Notes under the pieces: generated by a model
Database searches by the model: none
Told to the model about the DNA's origin: nothing
Seen by the model: the letters and a program-made list of their open reading frames with translations, nothing else
Source: Asterochloris sp. CNOR1
Taxonomy: Eukaryota; Chlorophyta; Trebouxiophyceae; Trebouxiales; Trebouxiaceae
DNA: 64,000 nt
Assembly: GCA_963969365.1 (NCBI GenBank)
Contig: OZ017756.1
Coordinates: 1,736,001 to 1,800,000, forward strand
Reading direction: 5' to 3'
Translations under genes and position numbers: made by a program
In this document: piece after piece, positions 46,701 through 57,915 of the stretch
Layout of the letters: every line of letters starts with the position of its first letter
Position numbering within the stretch: position 1 is the stretch's first letter

Positions 46701-49700
46701 GGCCTCGACTGCGTGCTGACAGCTGAGTGACAGTGGCTGCGAGAGGTCAGCTGTAGATGCCCTGCGTGAAGCAGTTGGTGAGCTGCCATGCTAGCTTGAC
46801 GCCGGCAATGTCAGCCTATGTCTTGCATGCTCAGCAGTGTGCTCTGACAAGCAAATACTACTATGATCGGCAGGATGCCTAAGCTGGCACCGCGATGACT
46901 GCAGGCAGATCCGCTGCCTGCACATGCGCCACCTGCTCCCTGATGGCTGTCCAGGCGCTCAATTCCAGCAGGCCCCTCTAAAGCATGCCTCAGGGTTGGC
47001 ATGACCTTTCCACAGCACAGTAGAAGCAGCCCTGCTCACTAAGCATCTACCTGCAAGTGCGCCCCGTGCTCTCTGAAGGCTGTCTGGACCTCCAGCTGCT
47101 CCTCGATGGCGGCATCTGCCAGCTGTGCACGGTGGCGCTCCATCTCTGCAGCTGTGCGGAATGTACCCTCCAGCCCGCGCGGCTGATTTTTTACATCCTC
47201 CAGGTCACGCTTCAGGCGGTCAAAGCGGGGCTCTCCCTGCACGGGTGACGCCTAGGGTTTAGTAACTTGCATATGAGCAACGGCAAACAGATGAGTCCCC
47301 TGCAGACTGCACTCGAGGCTGTCGGCGCGGCGCTTGTCATCAGTGCATTATGTGCGCATGGGCAGGGGGCATTCTGCTGAAATACCCAACAAGAGGCTTC
47401 AAGGGCTGGCACAAGCCGTTGCCCACCTGCAGCACCTCTGTCATCAGACTCTGGGCTGGCACATCTGCAGTACGTACACCAGCAACAACTTTGTGGGGAT
47501 TCAAAGCCCACAGCCATCCCAGGGCCCCAGCACAGGCCACAGTTTCAGCCTGCACGCTTGTCATCATCCCAGCACACCCCCCCCCCCCAGGAAACTAACC
47601 CTTGGCTGCCCACCTGACGCAGCTCTGTCTTCAGCTTCCTCAGCTGGCGCTCCCCCGTGATGTGATCATAGAAGAGTGCGTTGAGCTTAGCACGCGTCAG
47701 CAGGTTTTCGCGCTTCAGCATGGCCACGATGACATGCTCGGGAAGGTCTGCAGGGCCTGCTACAGCCTCTGAACCCTGCTCAGAGAGGCCATCAATGCCG
47801 GGCAGGGTCCTGGTTGGGGCAGTGGGGTTGGGCCTGCAGGGCAGTAAAAGGGGTCTAAGACATGTGTTACGACAGGTCTGCAGCGTCTGCAGCAACCTCT
47901 GCACTTTGTCTTGAGAGGCCAGCAATGCCAGGCAGGGCCCTGGGGGCGACCTCTGTGTGAGATCGGCAGCAACAGCCTGACGCAATGATGTTGGCACCCT
48001 TTGGTTCGTTGGCACTGTCAGGAGCCTTATGCTCAAGAGGGGAACCAGCCTCTGATCCTTAGGTTCCTGGAACCTACCTGGTATCATACTTCTTGCTCAG
48101 CCCCGCAGCCTCAGAGCGGCTCTGCAGCATCTCCTTCAGCAGCTCTTTGGCTTTGCGGTGGCGCTCCTCCCAGGTGTGCATGTCATTCAGTGCTGCCACC
48201 AGGTCCTCGTGCGCCTTCACTGCGCTGGGAGGAAGCGAGCCTGTAGAGAGTGTGAGACAGTCAGCTCATTGGACTGCAAGCGGTCTCAGCGTGCCAGCGG
48301 CAATGGCTGCCTAGCTACTTGTCAGCGTCGTGGTGCTGGGGGCAGTGCCTGTAGAGGCTATGGGACTATCAGAAATCTTGAGTGAGGAGAGGCACGGGTG
48401 TTCATGTCAGGGTCGACCATGTTTGGCCTTGCCCAGCTGTCAGCCTCCATTCAGACGTGAAGGCCGCCGCACCGGAATGTTTGGCTGCTGCAGTCAGTGG
48501 ATTGTGAACAGGCACGCAGGAAGGTGGCAGCCCTCTAGCAAGCCAAGTGCTATGCTGGAGGAGACAATCAGAGCATGCACGAGCTAGGCTGGTGCTCCAA
48601 ATGCCCCTGAAAAGTCCAACGCTGGCTGGTGCTCAGCAGCAATTCACAGCCAAGCTTGAGTGACAAGGTCAAAGACCACTCACCAAGGCAGCGCTTGGCA
48701 CCATCACGAGCCTTCTCAGCCGTGGACACAATGCTGCCAAAGACGTACTCCAGGCTGAGGCCCATGTTGTGAGGGTCCTCCCCAGCCTTTGCCTTGCGGG
48801 GATGCCCATCCTCGCCCAGCAGGCGCTCCTACAAGAGCAACATTTGGACATCTAAATGCAGGCTTGAGAAAGGAAGCCCCTTGGTGTGACTAGATGCAGC
48901 AGGTAAATGGGGCCAGTGCAGGGGCATGCCAGGCATATCACCTGGAGGTGCTGCAGCCACTTCGGGTTGACCTGCAGGCGACTCCCGTCCTCATTCAGGG
49001 TGAACAGGTCAACATCGCCGATGCCCTCCTCCTCTTCCTGCAGCAATGGGCAAGCAGTCAAACGGGCTGCATGTAGTTCGAGTTTGCACGACATTGATTC
49101 TAAAGCATGCATTGCCCTAAATGCTGCACAGCAAGCAGCTGACCTGCCAGCATCAAAGTAGTACTTGGAGTGGCGGTATTTTGCTGAGGCGGCTGGGCAG
49201 CCCCTGCATATTGTCCAGGCCCGCACACGTGTGCAGCTCAGCTGATCAGCATCTCGGCTACAAAACCCGGAGCTATCTGTACTCATTTCAGCTGCCCCTC
49301 CCCTCTGCCTGACAGCAGGGGAAAGACAAAGTTTGACGCACGACCTTTTTGGGCCCTGACTTGGCAAAGTGTGCATCCTGGGAGGCAAGATCTGGAATGG
49401 CAGATGCCTCCCCTATGCCGCCTGGCATGATGACATGGCGGCAGTGCCAGCTCCAGTCACCTCTTCCTGTGCCCTCTTGGAGATCATGGTGAGTTGCCAC
49501 TGTCGTGCAGCCCCACCCACCTCTTCCTCTGCCTCCTTTGGCTCTGCACGCGTCTTAGTGGTCAGGCTGTCCACCTTTTCGGTCAGCCACTCCGCGATGC
49601 GCGCGATCTCAGACACTGGCAGCTTCTCGATGTCCTCATACAGCAGCTCCATGCGGGAGGTCTCGCGCATGTGCTCGGGGAGCATCTCGCAGATGAAGGC

Positions 49701-52700
49701 TGTCACAGGCTCCTGGATGGTGCGTACCCTGCAGCAAAGGGCACAAAGAAGGGTCAAGAAGGGAGCTCTGCCAGCAGTATAATGGGCAGCCCAGCATGAC
49801 GCCTGCAAATGGTGTGCGCCCTGCAAGACCAGCAGCAGGCCTGTGGCAAGTGTTTAGGCAGCATGTTGGAAATGAAGGGCTGTCTTGAGTTCCTTGCCAG
49901 TGTGCACCTTGCAGCTAGGTCAAGACAGGAGGTCAACATTCAGCCACAACAGCGCAGGCCATAGCGGCTTTTGCTGGCCTGGACGCTGCTGCCCTGCAGC
50001 TTGGTCAGCATTTGGAGTTGCAGGTTGGCGCATCTGACTGCTGGCTTATGGTCTCTGCTAAGGGAGTGCCCCATGGGTGGGCTAGTCATGCAGGCAGAGC
50101 ATATCTCAGACCAGCAAGTAGAGATGTTGCCTGCACATATGCATGTGCATCCTCTACAGGTGACAGCATGCCAAAGCCAGCAATGCATAGCCCAACCACA
50201 CAGCAGCGCTGGACAGTCAAAAGTCAAGGACGATATAGACGGCAGCCAGGCAGCTCAGAAGCTGCTTGGGAGACTTCACAGCACTGCTGCCCACACTAAA
50301 GCAAGCACTAGGAAACTGAGAAGGGGCCCCACAGGTACTTGTGCTAATGATCCCGAAGAGCTCTGGCAGTATTTTCTGTCCATCTTGGCAAGGGGGAAAG
50401 CAATCATGAGCAGATGTTGACTTACAGGTACTCATGCTCATTGTCCAGGGCCTTCATGATGATTTGAATCAGCTCCAGGTTGCTGTCGCGCACAGGATCC
50501 TGCAGCTGCTCTGGACTGCCACGCTCACGGGGGCGCACTCGCCGCGTGTTCTGTTGGGCCACCTGCTGCTCCTGCACCTGGCGATTGAAGTCGTGCACGC
50601 GCTTCAGCAGCTCCGTCCTGCAATCAATCGCTGAGCACCTTGAGCTGTGCTGCACTTGTGAAAGTGGCAGAGGAGTTGTGCATGTGCTCCAGCAGCTCAG
50701 CAGATTGACATTTGCTCAGAAGGGCTTTCACAGGTTCTGACTTTGTGCACGCGCTTCAGCAGCTTAGTCCTGCAGGCACAAGGTTGAGCAGACCATGAGC
50801 ATCTGCAACGCTGACATCATACAACAATGCGGGAAATCATGTGCTAGCATTGCTAGCAGCTTGCACAACCACCCTGGCAGTCCACATGCACCGGTGGCAC
50901 ATGCAGCACGGACATCACAGCAAGCAGGCACTTAGCATTGCAGCCTCCAGGCTGGACTCGAGTGAAGGCTTGCAGCCATGTGGTCCCCTGTGTGCACTGG
51001 ACTTGCATGCAAAGGTGCAGTGCCTGCCCTCTTGGCTACTAGACCCCTGCTGGCCCCCCTTTAGCAACAGAATAGTGAGCCATGTCAAGTGCAGCGGGCT
51101 TACATGCGCAGGCGCAGCGCCTGCTCTGCTGGCTTTTCAATGGGGCGCCCTTCATCGTGAGGCAGAAGGCGGCGGAGGTTCTCATCAATGAAGTCCTCCT
51201 CGACGCACTGCCTGCGACACAATCAAACACAGATGTTGGGCAGGCTACCTACAGGAGGGGCATTACAGAGGAGGACGGGCCAGGGATTGCGCATCGCTGG
51301 GACATTCTGTGCCTGCAGAAGTTGGAGGAGCTGACTGCATTCTGCAAAACAGGTAAGTCTTCTTGCACACTTCGCCTGCTGCATCAAGCTGGGCGCACAG
51401 ACTGGAGACTTGCTCTGATGAGGGCTGCAGTTGGATCTGTGCAGCACGCCCAAGCAAGTGACATCAAATTAATGTAGACAGTGGTTGCAATCTACCCACC
51501 ACCTCCATTCAGGCAGCCATGAGAAGTGGCTCCAAGAGTGGCAGCCACAACCGCTTGGGTCTGAATGCACATGCAGGGGAAAATCTGTCTGTGCACACCA
51601 GAAGTCGATGTCAGCACAACAGCAAAAGTTCATTGCATGCAGGGCAATTGCAGCTGGCACTTACCTGAGCTCCTCAGCATTGAGCAAGGAGGACCTGTGG
51701 ACCAGCCAGCCAAGAATCTGCAACTCTTTGAGCAGCATACATCTTGAGCAGCATACAAAGGTGCCGTCACTCACTTGAACTCCTCAGCAGTGAGGAACTC
51801 CTTGGCAGCTGGCGGCCACATCCACAGCTTCCAGGTCTTGTTATTCTGAAGGCGCTGAATGCCCACAGTGACCAGCTCGTCCACTGTCGGGTCATAGGTG
51901 TAGTGCAGCAGGGTCTCCCCCTCTGCTAGCTGGGCCGCCTGCTCAGCGTCCATCTCGGCTGCAGCAGCGCGTATCATGCATTGAGGGAAGTCGCAGTGGC
52001 AGGCGCCCAGCCACAAACAGACGTAGCCATCTCAGGTGGAGCCCCAATCCAGGAGCTGCATTTCAGCCACACGCCAAGTATGCGCCACCAGCACAACTGT
52101 TACAAGCTGCAGTGTTAGGCAGACAGACTCATGCCTGCACAGGCAGCCCCCAACCACCCAGAGCTGAGCCAGGCATCCAGGCCCAAATGCTGCGAGCCAG
52201 CCACACATTGTGCATGCACAACCAGCCCTACACAGCACCCACAACCGGAGCCCAGCTACCCTGCAACCAGCCCAAGGCCTGCAGGTTGCTGCTTTCGATG
52301 CTTGAGTTGGGATGCCCAAAACAGGCGACGGGCGCATTGCACCAGACGAGATCCCAAGACCAAAAACATCACACCATGGGGCAGCCTGCTCACCTTCCTC
52401 ATCACGCTGCTTGGCCCTGCTTCAGCTGCCAGGTCTACAAGCTGGTTCAGAGGACTACCCACTGATGTGAGCCAGCAGGCTTGTGAGGTTACCCTGTTAA
52501 AGCAGTCTCTCAGAGAAGCAAGGTGAGGGGGCAGCCTGCCCAGCTTGTTCTGCTGCCTGGCGCCCCCTCTGAGCTGTCTGCTGCTTGAACTTGTCCAGAG
52601 CTCTGCCCCACGGCTGCCGAAAGGCCAGGGAGATGAGAAGCAGCCTGCCCACCCTGCCCACCTTGCTCTTTGCGCTGCCGGGCGCCCACTTCAGCAGCCC

Positions 52701-53831
52701 GCTGCTTGAGCTCAGTCAGAGGGATGCTGAGCAGGTCAAGGCGCTTCTCCTGGGGGACAGTCTCCCAGAAGGGCTTGACCTTGGCCACACGGTCCTGGGG
52801 TAGCACCTGGGGCTCCACAAAGTCATGCTGCAGAGTGAGCGGCCATTGTCAGTTGTACTGCAGCCCTAGTGAGCAAAATGCAGCCACTGCAGCTGTGGGC
52901 CTCTGTGCTGGGGGCATCTGGGACTCTGTGAGTCTTGCTGCACTTCAATTGGATGATGTCAGTCGTGCTGCAGCCCACATGAGCGGTACAGTGCCATGCC
53001 GCAGCTGTATCCAATTCAGCTTGGGGCGGCACCTAGGCTCGCATGCATCGTGCTGCACCATAGGGGTTTGCCTCTGCTTTGCTTGTCTTCTGCACCCCAG
53101 ACGAAGGACATTGCAGCACAGCTTGATAGCACAAGACTGTGCCGCAGCATGGATTGACAGCATCACTGCCCTTGCTGGCTTGCATATCTGCTTGGCTGTT
53201 GATGGTCTTATCAGCAAAAGCAGTCAATCCAGCCCATCCGCCTGCATGCCAGTGGTGCATCCCACAGAGCCAACTGAGCTTATAGCATATGGCGAAAGAG
53301 GCCGGCACAGTTCTCGAATGAGTTGCTGCTGCACATGTCATCCAGCTTCTCAACCCAGTGCAACAGTAGTCCCGAAACGCACAAAGAGCATTTTACTCCG
53401 CAGCCACGCTAAAGAGCTGGCTGCTTTTTGTAGCCAGCAACAGCTGTGCAAAGTCGTGCAGCAGCCAAGCTGCATTCCCAGACTATGCAGCCACCAGCTC
53501 TGAAGGTCTTTGATAGCAGCAGCAGCTGCTTGGCAGGCCTGACCCACGAGATGTCTGTGGTGGGGCCCAACAACTCAGGCGCAACAGGACGGCATGCTGA
53601 GAACTGAGCTAACCTGGGGACCCTAGCCTGGGCATTATATGACACTGGTCTTGCTGCAGTCAAAGTGGCAGTGTCAGGAGCAGGCATCCTGGCATTGCTC
53701 ACCGTGATCTGGGGCTTTTTGGGCTCTTTTGGCTTGCCATCCTTGTCCTTGCCACCTTTGGACTTGCTTTTGCTGCCGGCTTTGGCTTTCTTGGGCAGGC
53801 CCATGCTGGAGAGTAGCAGCTTCTCAGACAA
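31769..53831 (-). CDS. Giant UCH/USP-related protein with coiled coils and a PAM2-like motif
   Basis: Thirty-four exons join in phase to about 2361 residues. Exon starts, in transcription order: 53831, 52827, 51958, (51694, 30 nt), 51211, 50617, 49728, (49377, 33 nt), 49037, 48828, 48240, 47833, 47236, 46621, 46279, 45692, 45247, 44525, 43541, 42781, 42134, 41674, 41198, 39795, 38767, 37781, 36748, 36451, 35775, 34962, 34251, 33632, 32844, 32062. The N-terminus is Lys-rich (MSEKLLLSSMGLPKKAKAGS), then conserved-looking blocks PFWETVPQEKRLDLLSIPL and KTWKLWMWPPAAKEFLTAEE, charged coiled coils (residues about 780-930), a Gln/Pro/His-rich region (1087-1455), a PAM2-like LNATAKPFVPGG (about 1584) and a C-terminal USP fold: Cys box GQYNCFLNVIIQALWHLPSF (about 1900) and His box ICYFGHHYQAYAL (about 2309). 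The Cys and His are present. It resembles plant UCH-related proteins; the N-terminal family assignment is tentative. One donor is GC (after 40093). Confidence 0.85.
35829..36135 (-). repeat. Three echoes of a UCH-related exon in the intron before it
   Basis: The exon 35619-35775 starts GASSKDLAVVKALWIVFSAF. Decayed copies at about 35829-35910, 35945-36030 and 36058-36130 still translate in part, for example RASSKAPVVVKVLWSIFIAL and AAMKAVCIVASTIIF. The period is about 115 bp. All copies are in the same orientation and lie between this exon and the previous one (36354). Confidence 0.85.
37400..38020 (-). repeat. Echoes around the UCH-related exon 37627-37781
   Basis: Acceptor-side copies at about 37860-37910 and 37965-38000 resemble 37759-37800 (GGTGCTCCTGCAGAGTGCAGGCCAG type). 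A donor-side copy at about 37515-37575 encodes SEAPASQDEAGG against the true SEAPASQGEAG. Confidence 0.6.
43133..43248 (-). repeat. Echoes of the donor edge of the UCH-related exon 43367-43541
   Basis: The plus-strand text CCCCACCTCGTCAGTCTCACACTCCT (43140-43167) and CCCGCCTTGTTAATCTCAGACACC (43218-43241) match CCCCACCTTGTCAGTCTCAGACTCCT at the true donor edge (43361-43386). They lie in the following intron, which spans 42782-43366. Confidence 0.7.
44620..44675 (-). repeat. Echo of the acceptor edge of the UCH-related exon 44341-44525
   Basis: GCGCTCAGCAATATCCTTCTGCGACACAGAT-like text resembles CACGCTCAGCAATGTCCTCCTGCAGACGAGAT at 44505-44537, about 125 bp further upstream in transcription order. 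Confidence 0.6.
50737..50775 (-). repeat. Echo of the acceptor edge of the UCH-related exon 50426-50617
   Basis: GTGCACGCGCTTCAGCAGCTTAGTCCTGCAGG repeats GTGCACGCGCTTCAGCAGCTCCGTCCTGCAAT (50593-50624) with four changes, 148 bp upstream in transcription order. Confidence 0.75.
52530..53060 (-). repeat. Echoes on both sides of UCH-related exon 2
   Basis: The donor edge of exon 52662-52827 (52640-52722) is echoed at 52530-52605: both contain CAGCCTGCCCA, then a TTGTTCTGCTGCCTGGCGCC or TTGCTCTTTGCGCTGCCGGGCGCC stretch, then CTGCTTGAACT or CTGCTTGAGCT. The acceptor edge (52796-52834) is echoed at 53021-53058 and more weakly at 52911-52945. Confidence 0.75.
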
Positions 53832-54763
53832 AGTCCCTACTGCAGGCTGCAGCCTGTGGCAGCCTCCGCGGATGGCGGCGCCTGGAGCGCTGACCTAGCT
53901 GTCCTTGTGCAAAGCCAGTCCAATCACTGACTTGCAGAGCCACGAATGGCTGACCAAACTGACCACACTCGCGCAGCAGAGCAGGCTGATCTGTAACCAC
54001 AGTGGTCCTCTGTGAGTGTCGCTGGTGCTGGCAGTCTGCTGGTCAGCCCAGCAGACGTTGGCTGCGGGCGCGCCTCAGGCGCCTCATCGTTGAGGCTGCT
54101 CCATGGTCACTCTCACATGCCTGCTGCGCACAGGCACCTGCACATGGAGAGTGGCCGTGACACAAAAGTGGCACAGCCAGTATGGCAGGCAATGCGTCAG
54201 CTGGCTCAGCTGACACACCACTGGCTGCAGGATCTTGCGCTTGGAGCCTTAGACTTGCCAGAAGGCAGGCATCCTGTCAGCATGCAGCTGTGCCTCTGCA
54301 GGTGCAACACTTACTGGACATAGCTCCCACAGCATATAGCCAGGCATGCTGCAAATGAGCACAATAGGCTCTGCAGATTGCTGAGCAGCCTGCCGACAGG
54401 GCACCCCTCCGGGCCACCTTGCCCTTAGTGTACAGAGGCTGCAGGAGCCGGCGTGTCCCAATTCGGCCAGTCAGCGAGCCTCAAGGCATCGCTGACCACG
54501 TAGCGCATGGACCTGGCCGACCTGGGTGTTCGCAGCCAAGATAGATACACCCATTCCCGAACGCTGAGTTTGCCACAACAGGCTCACCTGAAGCGCAGTC
54601 CGCCAGTGCAAGTCAAGATTCTGGGTCCGTGAGCGAAAGCATTCATGCATCGTCTGCAACGTATGCGACCAGGGAATTGGCCTATTCATCATTGATGTGC
54701 TGAATTTTGTTGGTGCTGGGTGTTGGCTCTTCAATCTGATCAGCAATAACTCAGACCTTGCAC
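53832..54763. other. Upstream of the UCH-related gene, downstream of FCF2
   Basis: 930 bp without a recognisable gene. It should hold the UCH-related promoter and 5' UTR and the FCF2 3' UTR. The start at 53831 was chosen because it begins a Met-Lys-rich frame ending in a good donor in phase with the next exon; further upstream 5' UTR exons cannot be excluded. Confidence 0.4.
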
Positions 54764-56663
54764 TCAGTGCTTGGCCTTGCCCTGCTGCTTTCTGAGGCGA
54801 GCTGGGCCTCCCTTCTGTTTGGCCCGCTTGGATGACAGGTGAGCAGCCTCATCCTGTAGCTTCTTGAACCGCTTCTTTCTTGTTTGGTTGAGCTCAGCAT
54901 CAGCCAGTAGCTCATCTGTCAACGTCCTCTTGCGCTGCTTCTTGGCCAGACGGCCTGCACCAAGGTGATCAGTCTTGACACCCGCCAGCAGCCTAGCCCA
55001 GACCAATCAGCAGGGGGCCAGTAACAGCAGTGAACATTGGTCCGTGGCAGCTGGGCAACCTTCCAGGGGCAGTGCGCCCCTGATGTTTCCAGGCACTGCT
55101 GCTGCCCAGTACACACCCTTCAAGTCACGCATCTGACCTGAGTGGAAGTCAGCTGCAGACTCCACGACTGTCCCAATCTGGAAGTGCCGCGGGAACTTTT
55201 TGTGGTCAAAGCTCTTGTAGTGGCGCTTGGGGTCAAACGTGCCACGCAGCCTGAGCAGCCGCAGGTCCCGCTTCACATCCTCTGTCAACGCTTGGGCCGG
55301 CAGGTCGAACCAGTCCTTCCCGGCAGTATCGGGCGCATGGCGGCGCGCTGCCTTACCCAGGGCAGCCCGCGGCGGGGCAGTCAGCTGCGATGGCCGGCAA
55401 GAATTTTGTTGGCAGTTAGCAACGAAACAGGTAGCCTGTCTACAGTGTCTTGCAAACTGAGGCGTCCAAATGGAAGGCCAGCGCAGTGCCCGCCAACAGT
55501 CAGTAGGCCGGTCAGCAGGCAGCCAAGCAGGCAGTAGGACATAACTCAAGCTGTACAAGCTTCTTGAGCAGGATTCACCTGCTTTTCGAGCTGCTGCTGC
55601 CTGCTAGGTTGTAACTGCTGTAGCGTCTGCACATGATCTCCAGGTAACCCAGTCTCTGGCTGCCACTTCATCACTGCTGCATCGCCTGGAAGCGCAGGAA
55701 TGCCATCTCAGAAAGAGCGGCCCTTACAGCAGTTGAGCGGAGAATTCACTGCCAAAGAGCGGCAGTGCAGCACAGCACGGCAGCCCTGCAGGCCCTTGTC
55801 TCTAGCTCCAGTGACTGCCAACGCCCAGAGGCTGTGATGGCTGCCGCAGGACACAATCCAATTCCAGCATCACCTGGTGCAGTTCCATTATGCCCCTGCT
55901 CCAGCAGCAACGCAGCGTCCAAAGCATTTGCCGGCTGCTGCTGCTGCTGCCATCTCCCAGCCAGGGGCCTCTGATGCTCCTGCTGACTGCTGGACACCAG
56001 AGAGGAGAACAGCCCTGCTGTCAGCCGCGCCAGGAGCTCTGCATCCTCGTTGACAGGCTCATCATCAGATGAAAGGTCGTCATCCGACGCCTTCATGCCA
56101 ACATGAGCCTCCACTGCAGGAGCGCCTGGGGTCAGGCCTGGCTCATGTGGCTCTGTACCCTGATGTGAGAGCGACCTCCCAGCGTTACTGTCCCCTGGAT
56201 GGGCACCCCTAGACAGAATGTTGGCTGGATCTGCGCCTACATCATCGTCCGAAGAGGAGCCTGCATCCTCCTCTGAAGTGCCGTCACTAGGCACAGCCTG
56301 CTGCTGCTCAGCAGGAGGATGCAGCTGGACAGCTGCCCCAGCAGGTGCTGGCTCCTCGACATGCCCAGAGGGTGCTTCTTCTGCTGGTGGTGTGGTGTTC
56401 GTTTCACTGTAGAGATGTCTGGCTTTCGCCTCCTCAATGACAGCAGCTATGCTGCGGGTGCGCTTGGCCGTCCCTCTGCGCAAGCTACCGCCTGCGAGAA
56501 CAGCAGGCTGTCACCAGCTGTGCCCTGGACATTGCTGCAGCTCATCATGCAGCATCTTGTGCAGCCCAGGATGGTCCTCACCTCCGGTGCCCTGTCCAGA
56601 TGGTGAGGGCCCCTCACTCTCAGTAGCCAACTCCCCAACCTCTCGCGACCTCAGTGAGACCAT
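54764..56663 (-). CDS. FCF2: FCF2/DNTTIP2-like pre-rRNA processing factor
   Basis: FCF2 family proteins act in early pre-rRNA cleavage for the small ribosomal subunit in the nucleolus. Five exons in exact phase, 414 residues: 56663-56582, 56491-55874, 55685-55579, 55384-55138, 54954-54764. The N-terminal half is acidic and low in complexity (SSDDDVGADP, SDDDLSSDDEPVNEDAE), as in TdIF2/DNTTIP2 relatives. The Fcf2 domain occupies the last about 145 residues: KDWFDLPAQALTEDVKRDL, LLRLRGTFDPKRHYKSFD, FPRHFQIGTVVESAADFHS, then RLAKKQRKRTLTDELLADAE across the last intron, and a Lys/Arg-rich tail ending KQQGKAKH. Its start codon lies 96 bp from that of the divergent CFAP418 gene. Confidence 0.94.
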
Positions 56664-56759
56664 GAGGACAGGTGGTGAGCGAGGCTGCCAAGTGCAGATG
56701 ACCGATCAGATGGGCTCAGGACTGCTGCTGACCCACGAGCCATTGCCATTCCTTCCGGC
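56664..56759. promoter_or_regulatory. 96-bp divergent promoter FCF2 / CFAP418
   Basis: Only 96 bp separate the two ATG codons, so both promoters must overlap or extend into transcribed sequence. No TATA-like element is visible. Confidence 0.6.
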
Positions 56760-57631
56760 ATGTCCTCTGTCTCTGACTTGCTGAATGATCTTGACACTGA
56801 ATTGAGCCCTGGTGGGAGACCCAGAGAAGGCAGGCAGAGGAAGTCGACTGGCAGTGCCGACAGGACCCGCATGGTGAGGATATTATTGATGCCAAACCAC
56901 ATCTGCAAGTACAAAGATTTCATGCGCCTAACCTCAGCTGCAGGACATTGGTGGCGTGGATGCCTTGCTGCACGAGCTTGGAATGGCGGAATCTGCATCA
57001 AGCAGCCCCTGTGGGACCCCACAGCAGCCTTCTCCGCAAGCTGCCAGACTCAGTCAGGCTGCAGACCCCCAGCTGCCAGCTGCACATGCCAGTTGCACCA
57101 GCCCTGCAGGCTGGACAGCTGTTCAGCCAAAGCTGGCGTCCTCCATGCAACGATGTGCAGTGTTCAAGCTGGGCAGCAGCGGATGCAGCAGGGGTATGAA
57201 TGCTGGCCCAACTGACAGCACCTGCTGCAATCGTGCCAGATGCACCAAGTGCGACCTCGATGTCATGTGGTGGGTCTCAAAGTGGCTGAGCCTGCGAGAC
57301 ACAGACCCCGAAAGGGGATGACCTGAGGCGCACTGCTTGGCTGAGTGCTTATGCTGCTGACACATGCTGCCCCAAGGCAGGCAGAGCAATGGTGCACTGC
57401 CTCGCCTGAGGCCTGTACAGCTTACAGCTGCTGTCCTGCAGGTTTGATGACTGCGCTTGGGCCCCAGACACAGACTACCTTCACCTGCGCAACTGCTATC
57501 CTGATCGGCAGCTCCTGCACGGCCACCTGCTGCAGCACCCTGGGGCAGTGGCATCGTGCTGCCAGTGCATGTGGCGCACAGACCCACAGCTCCAGGCACC
57601 CAGTGTGCGATGGGTGTGCATAGGTCACTAA
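56760..57631 (+). CDS. CFAP418: CFAP418 (C8orf37) homologue
   Basis: In animals C8orf37/CFAP418 sits at the base of the photoreceptor cilium and is needed for retinal membrane organisation. Three exons in exact phase, 209 residues: 56760-56873, 56944-57269, 57442-57631, close to the human length of about 207. The N-terminus MSSVSDLLNDLDTEL and DIGGVDALLHELGM match the family's helical start. The C-terminal domain has CCNRARCTKCDLDVMWFDDC, DTDYLHLRNCYPDRQLLHGHL and SCCQCMWRTD, the conserved Cys pairs and DYLFLRN-like block. The middle (about residues 55-125) is low in complexity. Presence of this gene is compatible with a flagellated stage or a retained non-ciliary role. Confidence 0.9.
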
Positions 57632-57915
57632 GCACCAACGCTGTGATTGAGTAGTTTGATGTTTGACTTTCAGCTTGATGAGCACCTCTGCAGCTTGTGT
57701 TCCTTTTGTGGCAATGCTGAAGCCTACCAGCCTTCTTACATAGAGTCAGACATGCATCTTCATATCCCAAATGCAAAAATGTCATGTTAAAACTAAATTG
57801 TTGCTGCCACCGCCTGTGCATCACAGAGCCAGCAGGCACACTGCAGGAGCAAAGTGGGTACAAGAGCTGACCACAGAACAGACTGGTGCCATGCAAATGC
57901 AAGCGCTTGCTCATG

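Noticed and set aside
47576-47590. C tract as a regulatory polypyrimidine element
   Set aside because: A simple homopolymer in an intron; no acceptor is used there in the phase-consistent model.
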